DNA of 45,576 bases from a virus. The stretch is from IMG/VR virus record IMGVR_UViG_3300020457_000020, positions 1 to 45,576 of that record; one strand, 5' to 3'. Within the stretch, counting starts at the first letter, position 1, and the number at the start of each line of letters is the position of its first letter. Below are positions 8,540 through 15,776 of the stretch, piece after piece. A program made the translations under genes and the position numbers. Below the pieces are notes generated by a model. The model searched no databases and was not told the DNA's origin. It was given only the letters and a program-made list of their open reading frames with translations.

Positions 8540-8872
8540 TTACTTTGTAACTTCTGGTGTTATCGTTACGATACCCTCTATCACACGGATAGTTTCTGCA
8601 GGGGAAGTTGCTGTTATCTCACAATCATATACATATCTACCTGATTTTACTGCTGATGTCTCTGCTGCAGTAAGTGATAAAGTAATAACTCCTGTGGCGT
8701 CTACCTTAGATGTAGTAAAATCTGTTTTTGTAGTAGCATCATATGACTTTCTCATCTGAGCGGCTACACTATAATTAGCAAGATTCTTAGCGGTTCCATC
8801 ATCATTAGTTACTGTAAGCTCTAATGAAAACGTGGTTCCTTGATCTATTACTATATTATGAATAGTTGCCAT
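8540..8872 (-). CDS. Small beta-sandwich virion-like protein
   Basis: A 110-residue protein, MATIHNIVIDQGTTFSLELT followed by NDDGTAKNLANYSVAAQMRK and later VKSGRYVYDCEIT. This resembles the short immunoglobulin-like or BppU-N-like modules common in phage structural operons, in which a DQGTTF strand is followed by an L..Y...AQ.R strand and a G.Y.YD strand. It is the first gene of the minus fibre operon, 35 bases after a late promoter. Precise role unknown; probably a virion or baseplate accessory. Confidence 0.7.
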   Translation of the reverse strand: MATIHNIVIDQGTTFSLELTVTNDDGTAKNLANYSVAAQMRKSYDATTKTDFTTSKVDATGVITLSLTAAETSAVKSGRYVYDCEITATSPAETIRVIEGIVTITPEVTK

Positions 8873-8906
8873 ATGGTGTTTATCTCTTAATTATTGTATA
8901 TAGTCT

Positions 8907-8914
8907 TATTTATA
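8907..8914 (-). promoter_or_regulatory. Late promoter for the fibre/neck operon
   Basis: TATAAATA on the minus strand, inside the 14-base perfect palindrome TTATTTATAAATAA (8906-8919). The predicted start is about 8901, giving a leader of roughly 29 bases to the ATG at 8872. It can drive the minus genes from 8872 to 118. The box shares four bases with the plus-strand box at 8911-8918. Confidence 0.65.
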
Positions 8915-8918
8915 AATA
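8911..8918 (+). promoter_or_regulatory. Late promoter for the glycosyltransferase island
   Basis: TATAAATA on the plus strand, 13 bases before the ATG at 8932, followed by AAAGGAGTTTAAA. With T4 spacing the transcript would start near 8924, inside the ribosome site, so a start a few bases earlier or a leader of about 8 bases is expected. It overlaps the opposite-facing box at 8907-8914. Confidence 0.5.
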
Positions 8919-8931
8919 AAAGGAGTTTAAA

Positions 8932-9597
8932 ATGAAAACTATCTTGACTTTAAAATATGGCGATAAATATGACGCCAATGACGTGAATTCCATATACGAA
9001 CATACGGAAGGCAAATACAATTACGTTTGCGTTACGGATGATCCTAAAGATTTACACCCAGATATAGGCATTCTTTATTTAGAACACGAGCCTGCTGACA
9101 ATATGGAGAAGTTAAAGTTGTTTCAATTAAACGATTTAGGCACTATATTATACCTAGATTTAGATGTAAGAATACAAAAACCTATAGATCATTTGTTTGA
9201 TTACTACCAAGGTAAACCTATTATATGTTTTACTTGGTGGAAAGATAGGGGAGAAAAAGTAGGAATACCTTTACATGACTTCCCTTACCATGATAAATAT
9301 CCTTTATCTAATTATAATTCTAGTGTAATGATGTGGGAAGATATGTCAGAAGTATGGCGTAGATATAATACTAACCAAGAATTTTATAATGTTAAGTATC
9401 CTTTTGGAGACGATACATTCTTATGGCATGAAGGATTTACATTTCAACACTTTCCAGACAATGAGATATATTCTTATATGTTTGCAGGAAGAGAGTATAG
9501 GCCTGAATATACAATAGCACTTTTAAATGGACAGGACAGACACCCGGAGATAGCAAAAGAATATGATGAACTTTGTATGCATCAAGTGGGGCACTAA
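8932..9597 (+). CDS. Glycosyltransferase-like protein, paralogue 1 of the island
   Basis: A 221-residue soluble protein with a GT-A-type layout. The N-terminal strand TILTLKYGDKYDANDVNSIY is the family hallmark here (K-x-G-x-K/R-Y...VN.LY). YVCVTDDPKDL follows, then the metal/sugar-nucleotide DxD in YLDLDVRIQ (D76, D78) and NSSVMMW. Its C-terminal part differs most from the other three copies. It opens the plus-strand island after a strong AAGGAG site, and its last 35 bases overlap the start of paralogue 2 in another frame. Donor and acceptor sugars are unknown. The family resembles small phage and bacterial nucleotide-sugar transferases. Confidence 0.8.
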   Translation: MKTILTLKYGDKYDANDVNSIYEHTEGKYNYVCVTDDPKDLHPDIGILYLEHEPADNMEKLKLFQLNDLGTILYLDLDVRIQKPIDHLFDYYQGKPIICFTWWKDRGEKVGIPLHDFPYHDKYPLSNYNSSVMMWEDMSEVWRRYNTNQEFYNVKYPFGDDTFLWHEGFTFQHFPDNEIYSYMFAGREYRPEYTIALLNGQDRHPEIAKEYDELCMHQVGH

Positions 9598-10339
9598 ATA
9601 CCAGCCACACTATGTAAATAATCTATATAGTATGATTCAAAAGAATTATACACGAGATTTTACGTTTACATGTTTTACTGACGACCCTAAAGGTTTGAAG
9701 TGTGATACAAAACCTATTCCAGATATAGAACCTTTACATCCTAAATTTTGGTTTGGTAAAGAAAAGTATTGTTGGGATAGAGCTAAATTTTTAGTATTCA
9801 ATTCACACAATTGGTTAGGCTATGATGACAAGTGGTGTTATTTAGACTTAGATGTAATTATACAAAACAATATAGATGACTTATATGAACTTGCATTGAA
9901 ACCTAGAATGATATATACAAAGTGGGATAATCCAGATAACATACATCATAGACTGTTTATTGATATAAGAGGAACACAATTTAATTCTAGTATGATGTGT
10001 TGGAATAGAGATCAATGTGAACATATATTCTGGGAAGCCTTACAAGAAGAACAACAAATATTTAGAACGTTCTTTAAAGGCACAGATAATTATCACTTCT
10101 GGAGGCAACGAGACTTCTGGACTAACATTCCATATGATTGGGTGTATAGTTATAACCGAGGCAAATCACATCCTGATGATTTGGAGACACATAAATATAG
10201 AAAAGAATGTAAAATTTGTTTGTTTAATGTAGACAATACACCAAACAACCAGGGACAAATTAAAATTGATGAATTACAAGATGAAGAACTTTTGAGAATA
10301 TGGCATGATAATCCTAGTAGCAAATCTGTTAGACAATAA
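9563..10339 (+). CDS. Glycosyltransferase-like protein, paralogue 2
   Basis: 258 residues, with two possible adjacent ATG starts (9563 and 9566). It begins NFVCIKWGTKYQPHYVNNLY, then TCFTDDPKGL, CWDRAKFLVFNSHNW and the DxD motif YLDLDVIIQNNI (D95, D97). Later come FNSSMMCWNRDQ, GTDNYHFW and YSYNRGKSHPDDLETHKYR. The C-terminal block is shared almost word for word with paralogue 3, so these two arose by duplication. The start lies 35 bases inside paralogue 1, and the 3' end overlaps the next gene by 35 bases. A cytoplasmic transferase is inferred; the substrate cannot be assigned. Confidence 0.82.
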   Translation: MMNFVCIKWGTKYQPHYVNNLYSMIQKNYTRDFTFTCFTDDPKGLKCDTKPIPDIEPLHPKFWFGKEKYCWDRAKFLVFNSHNWLGYDDKWCYLDLDVIIQNNIDDLYELALKPRMIYTKWDNPDNIHHRLFIDIRGTQFNSSMMCWNRDQCEHIFWEALQEEQQIFRTFFKGTDNYHFWRQRDFWTNIPYDWVYSYNRGKSHPDDLETHKYRKECKICLFNVDNTPNNQGQIKIDELQDEELLRIWHDNPSSKSVRQ

Positions 10340-11771
10340 TTATAGCCAAACACAAATCAATGCGTTATACACGCAGGCTAAGAATCAAATAGAAGACCCG
10401 TTCGAGTTCTGGGTATTTACGTCAGACGAAGAGTGTCGTAACGAACAAAAGAATAAAGGTTATTTAGATGAGATATTGTTTGATGTGCCTAAGTATGGAG
10501 AGGATTGGATTGAAATAGATCTAATGCAGAAAACAAAGAAGGGCGACTCTTTGTTATTTGTTACTCCAAACTGTATTCTAAATAACATAAGCGTCATAGA
10601 GACTTATAAGACCAACAGTAGGATTAGACTGTCAGACGGTAATCTTTGTTATAATATTTTCCATAATAATAAAGTAGAACAATTATTGAAAGAATGGGAA
10701 GAAAGAGAAGACGAATTATTGTATGAATATGATGCTTTCCATAATTGGAATATGTTATCAGATACTGCATTACCTTTCCTACAAGACTCTACATCTGAAT
10801 ATCCAGAAAAATTAGAGGGAGATGTTATCGCCTTACCACAATGGTATGATGATTTTACACAAGAAGAAATAGACTCTATGTATAATAAGGAAACAGATCT
10901 ATATCCTTACTTACCACAAAAAGTAGAAATGGAGTTGAATGAAACAGGCGTATTGTTTGATGATGTGAAAGAAGCCTTCAATCCAGATTTTCTACTAAAG
11001 GCGAAGCTAAGAAGAATTAAAATTGTAGGAGAAGAACCTACACTCAATCCTGATGTAATAGACATCATACATTACTTTATAAAAGAATGGGTAATTAGTG
11101 TGGACATAGAATCTAATGGAGATACACACGATAAGATATGGTGGACTAATATAGGAAACTTACTAAAAGAACTAGGTAATGTAACATTCAATATAAACAC
11201 AGGTAATCCAGACAAAAGAATATTAGAACATGCTAAGGCTCTCATAGATGTAGGTTGTAGAGTGTTTTGGAGTTATACACATACAAATCAACTAGACAAT
11301 GACATACAGAAAGCTAAAAGACTATGTAAACAACACAAATTCTCAGGTTTTGTTTACGATAATAAAGTTCCAGAAGAGAAACAACCTATAAACAAAAAGG
11401 TTAAAGTAGATCTTCCAGACTATAAACTAATCGAATTGGAGACTCTAGAAACAAGGATTCAAGACGACATATATAAAGAGAGAAAAATAAAATTTTATCC
11501 TCATATAAAATGCGAGGGTAAAGTAAACAATCAGTTTTATTTAAGTTCAGAAGGTAATGTTTTTCCATGTAAACATATTGCCTTAACTATTAGAACAGCT
11601 AATGATAGTCCTGAACATGTTACAAAAATTTTATATGACTGGGATAAAAACAATATAAATAATTTTTCCTTAGAAGATATTTTTGTAAACGACTTCTACA
11701 AAGGCTATTTTAATAACTTATTAAAACTGAACCCAGGAATAATACATGATGAACAAGGTGGAATATGTTAA
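10305..11771 (+). CDS. Fusion: degenerate glycosyltransferase domain plus radical-SAM-like domain without its Fe-S cysteines
   Basis: 488 residues. The N-terminal part (about 1-180) follows the island's transferase pattern: a first strand MIILVANLLDNNYSQ, INALYTQAK, FWVFTSDEE, then LLFVTPNCILNNI where the paralogues have YLDLDVIIQNNI. The DxD is therefore lost. From about 205 it changes to a radical-SAM layout: KVEMELNETGVLFDD, RRIKIVGEEPTLNPDVIDII (a GGEP-like SAM-binding turn), IESNG, and a C-terminal SPASM/twitch-like segment C403...YLSSEGNVFPC422. No CxxxCxxC cluster exists: there is no cysteine between 115 and 318. Start supported by alignment to the paralogues. Probably a non-catalytic or repurposed scaffold; the radical-SAM origin is inference. 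Confidence 0.7.
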   Translation: MIILVANLLDNNYSQTQINALYTQAKNQIEDPFEFWVFTSDEECRNEQKNKGYLDEILFDVPKYGEDWIEIDLMQKTKKGDSLLFVTPNCILNNISVIETYKTNSRIRLSDGNLCYNIFHNNKVEQLLKEWEEREDELLYEYDAFHNWNMLSDTALPFLQDSTSEYPEKLEGDVIALPQWYDDFTQEEIDSMYNKETDLYPYLPQKVEMELNETGVLFDDVKEAFNPDFLLKAKLRRIKIVGEEPTLNPDVIDIIHYFIKEWVISVDIESNGDTHDKIWWTNIGNLLKELGNVTFNINTGNPDKRILEHAKALIDVGCRVFWSYTHTNQLDNDIQKAKRLCKQHKFSGFVYDNKVPEEKQPINKKVKVDLPDYKLIELETLETRIQDDIYKERKIKFYPHIKCEGKVNNQFYLSSEGNVFPCKHIALTIRTANDSPEHVTKILYDWDKNNINNFSLEDIFVNDFYKGYFNNLLKLNPGIIHDEQGGIC

Positions 11772-11980
11772 AAATAAATACAGGTATCGTAATACAAGGC
11801 AAGTTTGATAAACATGATACTTACATACAACAAATAAAAGAATCCAGTTTCACTACACTAATCGTTGAAGCGCCTTTAGGCACTGAATACGATAACAAGT
11901 GTATGGAGTTGGTTTCAGAATTAGCCTCGCAAGGATTTGCATATGGCGAAAAATATGTTATTGCAAGGGGCAGGGAATGA
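11765..11980 (+). CDS. 71-residue unknown in the glycosyltransferase island
   Basis: The ATG at 11765 follows AAGGTGGA and overlaps the previous stop by seven bases. The end shares ATGA with paralogue 3, so it is part of the translation chain and likely real. It begins MLKINTGIVIQGKFDKHD; the GIVIQG strand followed by TLIVEAPLGTEYDNKC faintly recalls the first strands of WavE-like or other GT-A transferases, which would make it a remnant or a small partner. This is a weak resemblance. No membrane segment or catalytic motif is seen. Confidence 0.6.
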   Translation: MLKINTGIVIQGKFDKHDTYIQQIKESSFTTLIVEAPLGTEYDNKCMELVSELASQGFAYGEKYVIARGRE

Positions 11981-12789
11981 GAGTAAATATAGTCTGTAGC
12001 AAATGGGGAGATAGATATGGTCCACACTTTGTCAACCGTCTTAAGAATATGGCTAGAAGGCATACTGATCCTAAACATGACTTCCATTTTTATTGTTATA
12101 CAGATGATGCCGAAGGGCTGGATGAAGATGTTAATGTTATACCATTTCCAGACATCGATACCATCCATCCTAAATATTGGTTCAGGACTGATGACTTTAA
12201 GTATGGCATGGCTAGATGCTGGGATAGGCCTAAAACAATGGTCTTTAACACTCACAATTTTGCAGCAGATAAGCCGACGGGACGCTTCGTCTTCCTTGAT
12301 CTGGACGTAATTATACAGAACGACATAGAGCCTTTACTGACCTATAATATGGAAAGACCTACAAAATTAAAAAGTTGGTGGCAAGACCCGCGCCCGATGA
12401 AGAGTCGGAGATTTAAATTAGCACACGGAGCATATACTAATGGCAGTTGCCAAGTATGGTCCGACGATCAAGCAGAATGTATATGGCATGATGTCTTAAA
12501 ACATAAAGAAAAGATATGGTTTACATATACAGATGGAACAGATAATTATCATAGTTGGCGTTGGGGTGATTTCGGAAAGAAACTCTGGGATCATTTCCCT
12601 AGCGATTATGCCTACTCTTACAATAGAGGCAGAAGCTGGGACGACGATGATTTAGAAACAGAAATATACAGAGAAACACCAATACTCTGTGTTTTCAATA
12701 TAGACTTGTTACCGTTTGAAGACGCAACAAGAGGACAAGTTAAACAAGAACAATTAGTAGATCCGAGGTTATTAGCACATTGGCAATGA
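11977..12789 (+). CDS. Glycosyltransferase-like protein, paralogue 3
   Basis: 270 residues from the ATG at 11977, which overlaps the previous stop as ATGA; a longer frame upstream lacks the family start. It begins VNIVCSKWGDRYGPHFVNRL, then CYTDDAEGL, CWDRPKTMVFNTHNF, the DxD in FLDLDVIIQNDI (D108, D110), GTDNYHSWRWGDF and YSYNRGRSWDDDDLETEIYR. It is the closest relative of paralogue 2. It has somewhat more GC-rich codons than its neighbours in places (for example around 12265-12420), which could reflect a separate origin of this copy. Activity is inferred from fold and DxD only. Confidence 0.82.
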   Translation: MRVNIVCSKWGDRYGPHFVNRLKNMARRHTDPKHDFHFYCYTDDAEGLDEDVNVIPFPDIDTIHPKYWFRTDDFKYGMARCWDRPKTMVFNTHNFAADKPTGRFVFLDLDVIIQNDIEPLLTYNMERPTKLKSWWQDPRPMKSRRFKLAHGAYTNGSCQVWSDDQAECIWHDVLKHKEKIWFTYTDGTDNYHSWRWGDFGKKLWDHFPSDYAYSYNRGRSWDDDDLETEIYRETPILCVFNIDLLPFEDATRGQVKQEQLVDPRLLAHWQ

Positions 12790-13460
12790 ACATATATACA
12801 GTCAAGTGGGGCAGTAAGTATTCTGCCAAACATGTAAACAAGTTATATGAATCTTGTTGTGATTATACATCTACGGATTTTAAATTTTATTGTTTGACAG
12901 AAAATCCAAAAGGATTAGATGAGAATATAAATGTTATACCACTACCTAAAGAAAACAAATTAGAAAAGTGGTGGAACAAAATGTATCTATTTGATGATAA
13001 TATTGTAAGACAAAAAGGTGAGAATTTATTCTTTGACTTAGATATTATTATACAAAAGAATATAGATGACATTGTAAACTTTGATCCTGAGGACTGCTTA
13101 TGTTTTGGCCAAACACATTGGCACGATTTAGTAACACAGGCAAAAGAAACAGAACATGTTCCTCATAGATATACAGATTTAAATTCTAGTATATTAAGAT
13201 GGAACGATAACTTAGATAAAGAGAACATAACTCTTTATTTTAAAACACACAAAGAAAAGATTCTATGGTATTATAGAGGTATAGATAACTTCTTTATGCA
13301 CAAAGGTGTAGCAAGAATAAAGTATTTTCCTATAGGCTGGTTCTATAGTTACAACCACGGTTATATTTATCCTCACGATACTGAAAAACATGTTTTCAGA
13401 AAGATACCATACGTTTGTTTATTTGATTCAATGGGAAGAAAAGAAGATGTTAAATTTTAA
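12786..13460 (+). CDS. Glycosyltransferase-like protein, paralogue 4
   Basis: 224 residues from the ATG at 12786, chosen because it overlaps the paralogue 3 stop as ATGA; a TTG at 12780 is the alternative. It opens MNIYTVKWGSKYSAKHVNKL and continues YCLTENPKGLDENINVIPLP. The DxD is FFDLDIIIQKNI, and the later markers are LNSSILRWN, RGIDNFF and FYSYNHGYIYPHDTEKHVFR. It lacks the CWDR block of paralogues 2 and 3. The last 14 bases overlap the methyltransferase-like gene. Confidence 0.82.
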   Translation: MNIYTVKWGSKYSAKHVNKLYESCCDYTSTDFKFYCLTENPKGLDENINVIPLPKENKLEKWWNKMYLFDDNIVRQKGENLFFDLDIIIQKNIDDIVNFDPEDCLCFGQTHWHDLVTQAKETEHVPHRYTDLNSSILRWNDNLDKENITLYFKTHKEKILWYYRGIDNFFMHKGVARIKYFPIGWFYSYNHGYIYPHDTEKHVFRKIPYVCLFDSMGRKEDVKF

Positions 13461-14118
13461 TTTTTTAAATAATATGAGGCATTGGGGCGACGCACTTGCT
13501 AAAGTTGAACATGAAATGAAACACAAGCATGACGACTTTAGACAAGCACTGAATCCTAATACTATGGACGCAGCTATATGGCTTGTAGAAGAACTAAAGA
13601 AATCCTTAGAAGAAAACTATATGAAAGACGAGAAGTATAATATTCTTGTTCTTAATAGTTGGCTAGGTGTTCCACTTGTTCCTTTACTATGTGAAAATTT
13701 ATCTGTAGGAGAACTACACTTGGTAGATATAGATAACGAAGCCTTAGAACTATCTAAGGTGTTCAACAAACACTATATAGCAGAAGAATATATCAAAGTT
13801 AATCATTGGAATCTAGATATTCCATTTGCCTTTGATGAATTAAATCAACTAAAGGTTGATATAGTAATAACAATGGGTGCTGAACAGATGTATCCATTAA
13901 AAGAACTAAAGACAGCTAATAAACATGCTATATTTGCTGTTCAAAATTCTAATGTAATAGAAGAAATGTATGGAATAAATTGTGTAGATAGTGAGAAGGC
14001 ATTGATAGAAAATGCAGGACTAAAGAACACATTCTATACAGGCAAAGTAAAACAATTTTATTATGATTGGAATGGAAAAGTTTACTTTGATAGGTTTATG
14101 GCAATTGGCAACAAATAG
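13447..14118 (+). CDS. Class I methyltransferase-like protein
   Basis: 223 residues from the ATG at 13447, which follows GGGAAGAAAAG; an upstream in-frame ATG at 13390 lies deep inside the previous gene and is less likely. A Rossmann-type pattern is visible: LVLNSWLGVPLVPLLCENLS (motif I region, with G-x-x-x-x-x in place of the usual GxGxG), HLVDIDNEALELSK (acidic end of strand 2) and DIVITMGAEQMYPL. SAM-dependent transfer is therefore plausible but not certain. Sitting at the end of the transferase array, it could cap or modify the same glycan. The acceptor is unknown. Confidence 0.6.
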   Translation: MLNFNFLNNMRHWGDALAKVEHEMKHKHDDFRQALNPNTMDAAIWLVEELKKSLEENYMKDEKYNILVLNSWLGVPLVPLLCENLSVGELHLVDIDNEALELSKVFNKHYIAEEYIKVNHWNLDIPFAFDELNQLKVDIVITMGAEQMYPLKELKTANKHAIFAVQNSNVIEEMYGINCVDSEKALIENAGLKNTFYTGKVKQFYYDWNGKVYFDRFMAIGNK

Positions 14119-14338
14119 TAAATTAAAAAGAGCCTTACACGAAGCTACTGTAGACACCGCTATTGGTGCAATAATAATGTTCCCATTGAGTGTAGCAATA
14201 ATTAAGGCTTGCATTGACTACGCAGGCACCTCATCTGAGATGGCTGCGTTTGTTAATTTTATGGGACTTACAGGTATTGCTATTGTAAGAAAAGCACTTG
14301 TAAGATTAAGATTCGAAGATAAGTATTCTAAAAATTAA
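14072..14338 (+). CDS. Small membrane protein at the end of the island
   Basis: About 88 residues from the ATG at 14072; a later TTG start is possible because the ribosome site is weak. The core SKLKRALHEATVDTAIGAII leads into a hydrophobic segment (IGAIIMFPLSVAIIKACI), and a second, weaker one follows (AAFVNFMGLTGIAIVRKALV). It resembles small two-helix phage membrane proteins of the DUF7220 kind. It overlaps the methyltransferase gene by 47 bases and the opposite gene's stop by 11. Role unknown. Confidence 0.65.
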   Translation: MEKFTLIGLWQLATNSKLKRALHEATVDTAIGAIIMFPLSVAIIKACIDYAGTSSEMAAFVNFMGLTGIAIVRKALVRLRFEDKYSKN

Positions 14339-14486
14339 TATGCCACAATATAAATCCTGCAAATATATGAAGTGCAAGATATATAATTGTTAAAGCAATA
14401 ACTAATTTAAACATAAACATTAGAAAGTTAGGTAAAAATTTTATTGCCATATATAAGAGTGCTATTAGTCCTATTATTTCAAGCAT
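14328..14486 (-). CDS. 52-residue membrane protein
   Basis: The ATG at 14486 follows CTAGAGGAAATAGC, a good ribosome site, so this start is preferred over a longer frame that opens at 14522. The product is almost wholly hydrophobic: MLEIIGLIALLYMAIKFLPN is followed by a second span, VIALTIIYLALHIFAGFIL. Two transmembrane helices are expected. It is the last gene of a minus accessory operon, converging with the plus island. Function unknown; a holin-like role cannot be excluded but nothing specific supports it. Confidence 0.6.
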   Translation of the reverse strand: MLEIIGLIALLYMAIKFLPNFLMFMFKLVIALTIIYLALHIFAGFILWHINF

Positions 14487-14758
14487 GCTATTTCCTCTAG
14501 ATATTGTTCTACTTCTTCCCAAAGAAGATGCCCTTTAACATCATCATTCCAACCTAATTCAGATAGGCCAATGAAGTGTCTATATTGGTCCATAGGAGCA
14601 ATCTCCCATTTGTTTAGTTGATCACGTCCTTTGTATGGACCACCATAAGAACCGTCATGGCATATAACACTCATACGATAACCGTTCTCAAATTTATATA
14701 ACTTCTGAATACCATTATGAAATGGCTTCTGAGTCATTGTCATTTGTAATACTTTCAT
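14474..14758 (-). CDS. 94-residue hypothetical protein
   Basis: I do not recognise this protein. It is soluble, begins MKVLQMTMTQKPFHNGIQKL and includes a YRMSVICHDGSYGGPYKGRD stretch and an acidic C-terminus with EEVEQYLEEIA. Its start overlaps the phosphatase stop (TAATG) and its end overlaps the membrane-protein gene by 13 bases, so it belongs to the same translation chain. Such small globular proteins are common in the accessory operons of T4-like marine phages. Confidence 0.65.
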   Translation of the reverse strand: MKVLQMTMTQKPFHNGIQKLYKFENGYRMSVICHDGSYGGPYKGRDQLNKWEIAPMDQYRHFIGLSELGWNDDVKGHLLWEEVEQYLEEIACLK

Positions 14759-15204
14759 TAAAAGTTTCCTGGTTCTACCTGTAAAGTTTTAATTCCAATA
14801 CTTCTCCACATGTCAACGATTTGATTTCTATCGTCTAATGCAAAGTCAATATTGTATCCTAAGATTGAGATATTAGCATTGTAAATATCTTTCTTAACTT
14901 CAAAGTCTGGTCTGTAGTCATCACCTGCTCTCATAAAAATATGATCGTATGGCACGTCATGCTTATCTAACCATTCCCTAGTTAATTCATATACATCAAT
15001 ACCTTTTCTGTTATCAGGTCTACCTGATGTAATTAAAATTTTGTAACCAACAGTAGAGTATAACCTAACCATATTAATAATATGAAAGTCAGGTCTATCA
15101 TCACCTACTAAATGATATTCATGGTGTCCTCTAGTTTGGTTACCATCTGCATCATAGTGATGTGCTAATGTTCCGTCAATGTCTACAATTAATGCGTCGT
15201 TCAT
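14758..15204 (-). CDS. HAD-family 3'-phosphatase domain like the C-terminal half of T4 Pnkp
   Basis: 148 residues of HAD fold. Motif I is VDIDGTLAHH (nucleophile D8, acid D10), motif II ITSGRPD, and motif IV FALDDRNQIVDMWRSIGIK, ending TLQVEPGNF. The last two blocks closely match the end of T4 polynucleotide kinase/phosphatase (DDRTQVVEMW...WQVASGDF). T4 Pnkp removes 3'-phosphates during repair of cleaved tRNA. Here the kinase domain is absent, so only the phosphatase step is encoded at this locus. Translation is linked to the genes on both sides. Nucleotide or RNA end repair is likely, but the substrate is inference. Confidence 0.85.
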   Translation of the reverse strand: MNDALIVDIDGTLAHHYDADGNQTRGHHEYHLVGDDRPDFHIINMVRLYSTVGYKILITSGRPDNRKGIDVYELTREWLDKHDVPYDHIFMRAGDDYRPDFEVKKDIYNANISILGYNIDFALDDRNQIVDMWRSIGIKTLQVEPGNF

Positions 15205-15205
15205 T

Positions 15206-15679
15206 TTATAATCCTGCTAAACCTTCTTCTGCAAATTCTGAGAATATGCCATTTTGTTCTGCTATTTGTTCTAGCCTATCTTTTCTGTAGTCTAGGGCAC
15301 CTTCACCTAAGTAAATGTTGCCGTCTGTATGTCTGAATAAAGTGCTAAGACTTGCTTCGTCATCTTTAGCCTTTTGTTCTAGTGAAAACTCTGCTTGTTC
15401 TAAAGTTATAGCACCAATTTGAACAAAGTCTAATAACATGTCTGCGAATGGAACCTCACCGTTTGATCTCCATACTGTAAGACCATTTACTTGAGCTGTG
15501 TCTTCAAACTTCATTTCAATACTTTTGTCCCAAATGTTACCATTAGGGTCTGCTCTAAGTTGATCTGTAAATAGAACATCACCTGTAAAAGTTTTGTTCT
15601 CATCATGAACGCTGGCCATTCCGTATCTTTGTTTAGTTACTGTTTCGCCTGCTATGTTTACTTGGTTATCTAATATCAT
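15206..15679 (-). CDS. 157-residue hypothetical protein, first gene of an accessory operon
   Basis: I do not recognise the protein. It begins MILDNQVNIAGETVTKQRYG and has an acidic middle and a helical end (QAEFSLEQKAKDDEASLSTL). No membrane segment or nucleotide motif is visible. The ATG follows GTGAGGACTAG. A well-formed sigma70-type promoter lies 31 bases upstream, so this gene and the three after it can be made early by host polymerase. Confidence 0.65.
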   Translation of the reverse strand: MILDNQVNIAGETVTKQRYGMASVHDENKTFTGDVLFTDQLRADPNGNIWDKSIEMKFEDTAQVNGLTVWRSNGEVPFADMLLDFVQIGAITLEQAEFSLEQKAKDDEASLSTLFRHTDGNIYLGEGALDYRKDRLEQIAEQNGIFSEFAEEGLAGL

Positions 15680-15709
15680 CTAGTCCTCACTTTTTTATAT
15701 TATGTGTAT

Positions 15710-15738
15710 ATTATGCAGTCTGGCGAACCAAAAGTCAA
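15710..15738 (-). promoter_or_regulatory. Sigma70-type promoter TTGACT-17-CATAAT
   Basis: On the minus strand a -35 TTGACT (15738-15733) and a -10 CATAAT (15715-15710) are separated by exactly 17 bases. Expected start is near 15703, about 24 bases before the ATG at 15679. It differs from the TATAAATA late class seen elsewhere and would give early, host-RNA-polymerase expression of the 15679-14328 operon. Confidence 0.65.
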
Positions 15739-15776
15739 CCTTTTTTAGGGTTATTTTTGTATTATTTTTCAGTAAG

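Noticed and set aside
13390-13446. Upstream start extending the methyltransferase-like protein by 19 residues
   Set aside because: This would lie within the conserved C-terminal region of paralogue 4 and lacks a ribosome site; the ATG at 13447 fits the spacing better.
15720-15776. Possible intrinsic terminator after the oxygenase gene
   Set aside because: Only a four-base stem (AACC/GGTT) around an A-rich loop is seen; too weak and followed by a promoter rather than a clean T-run.
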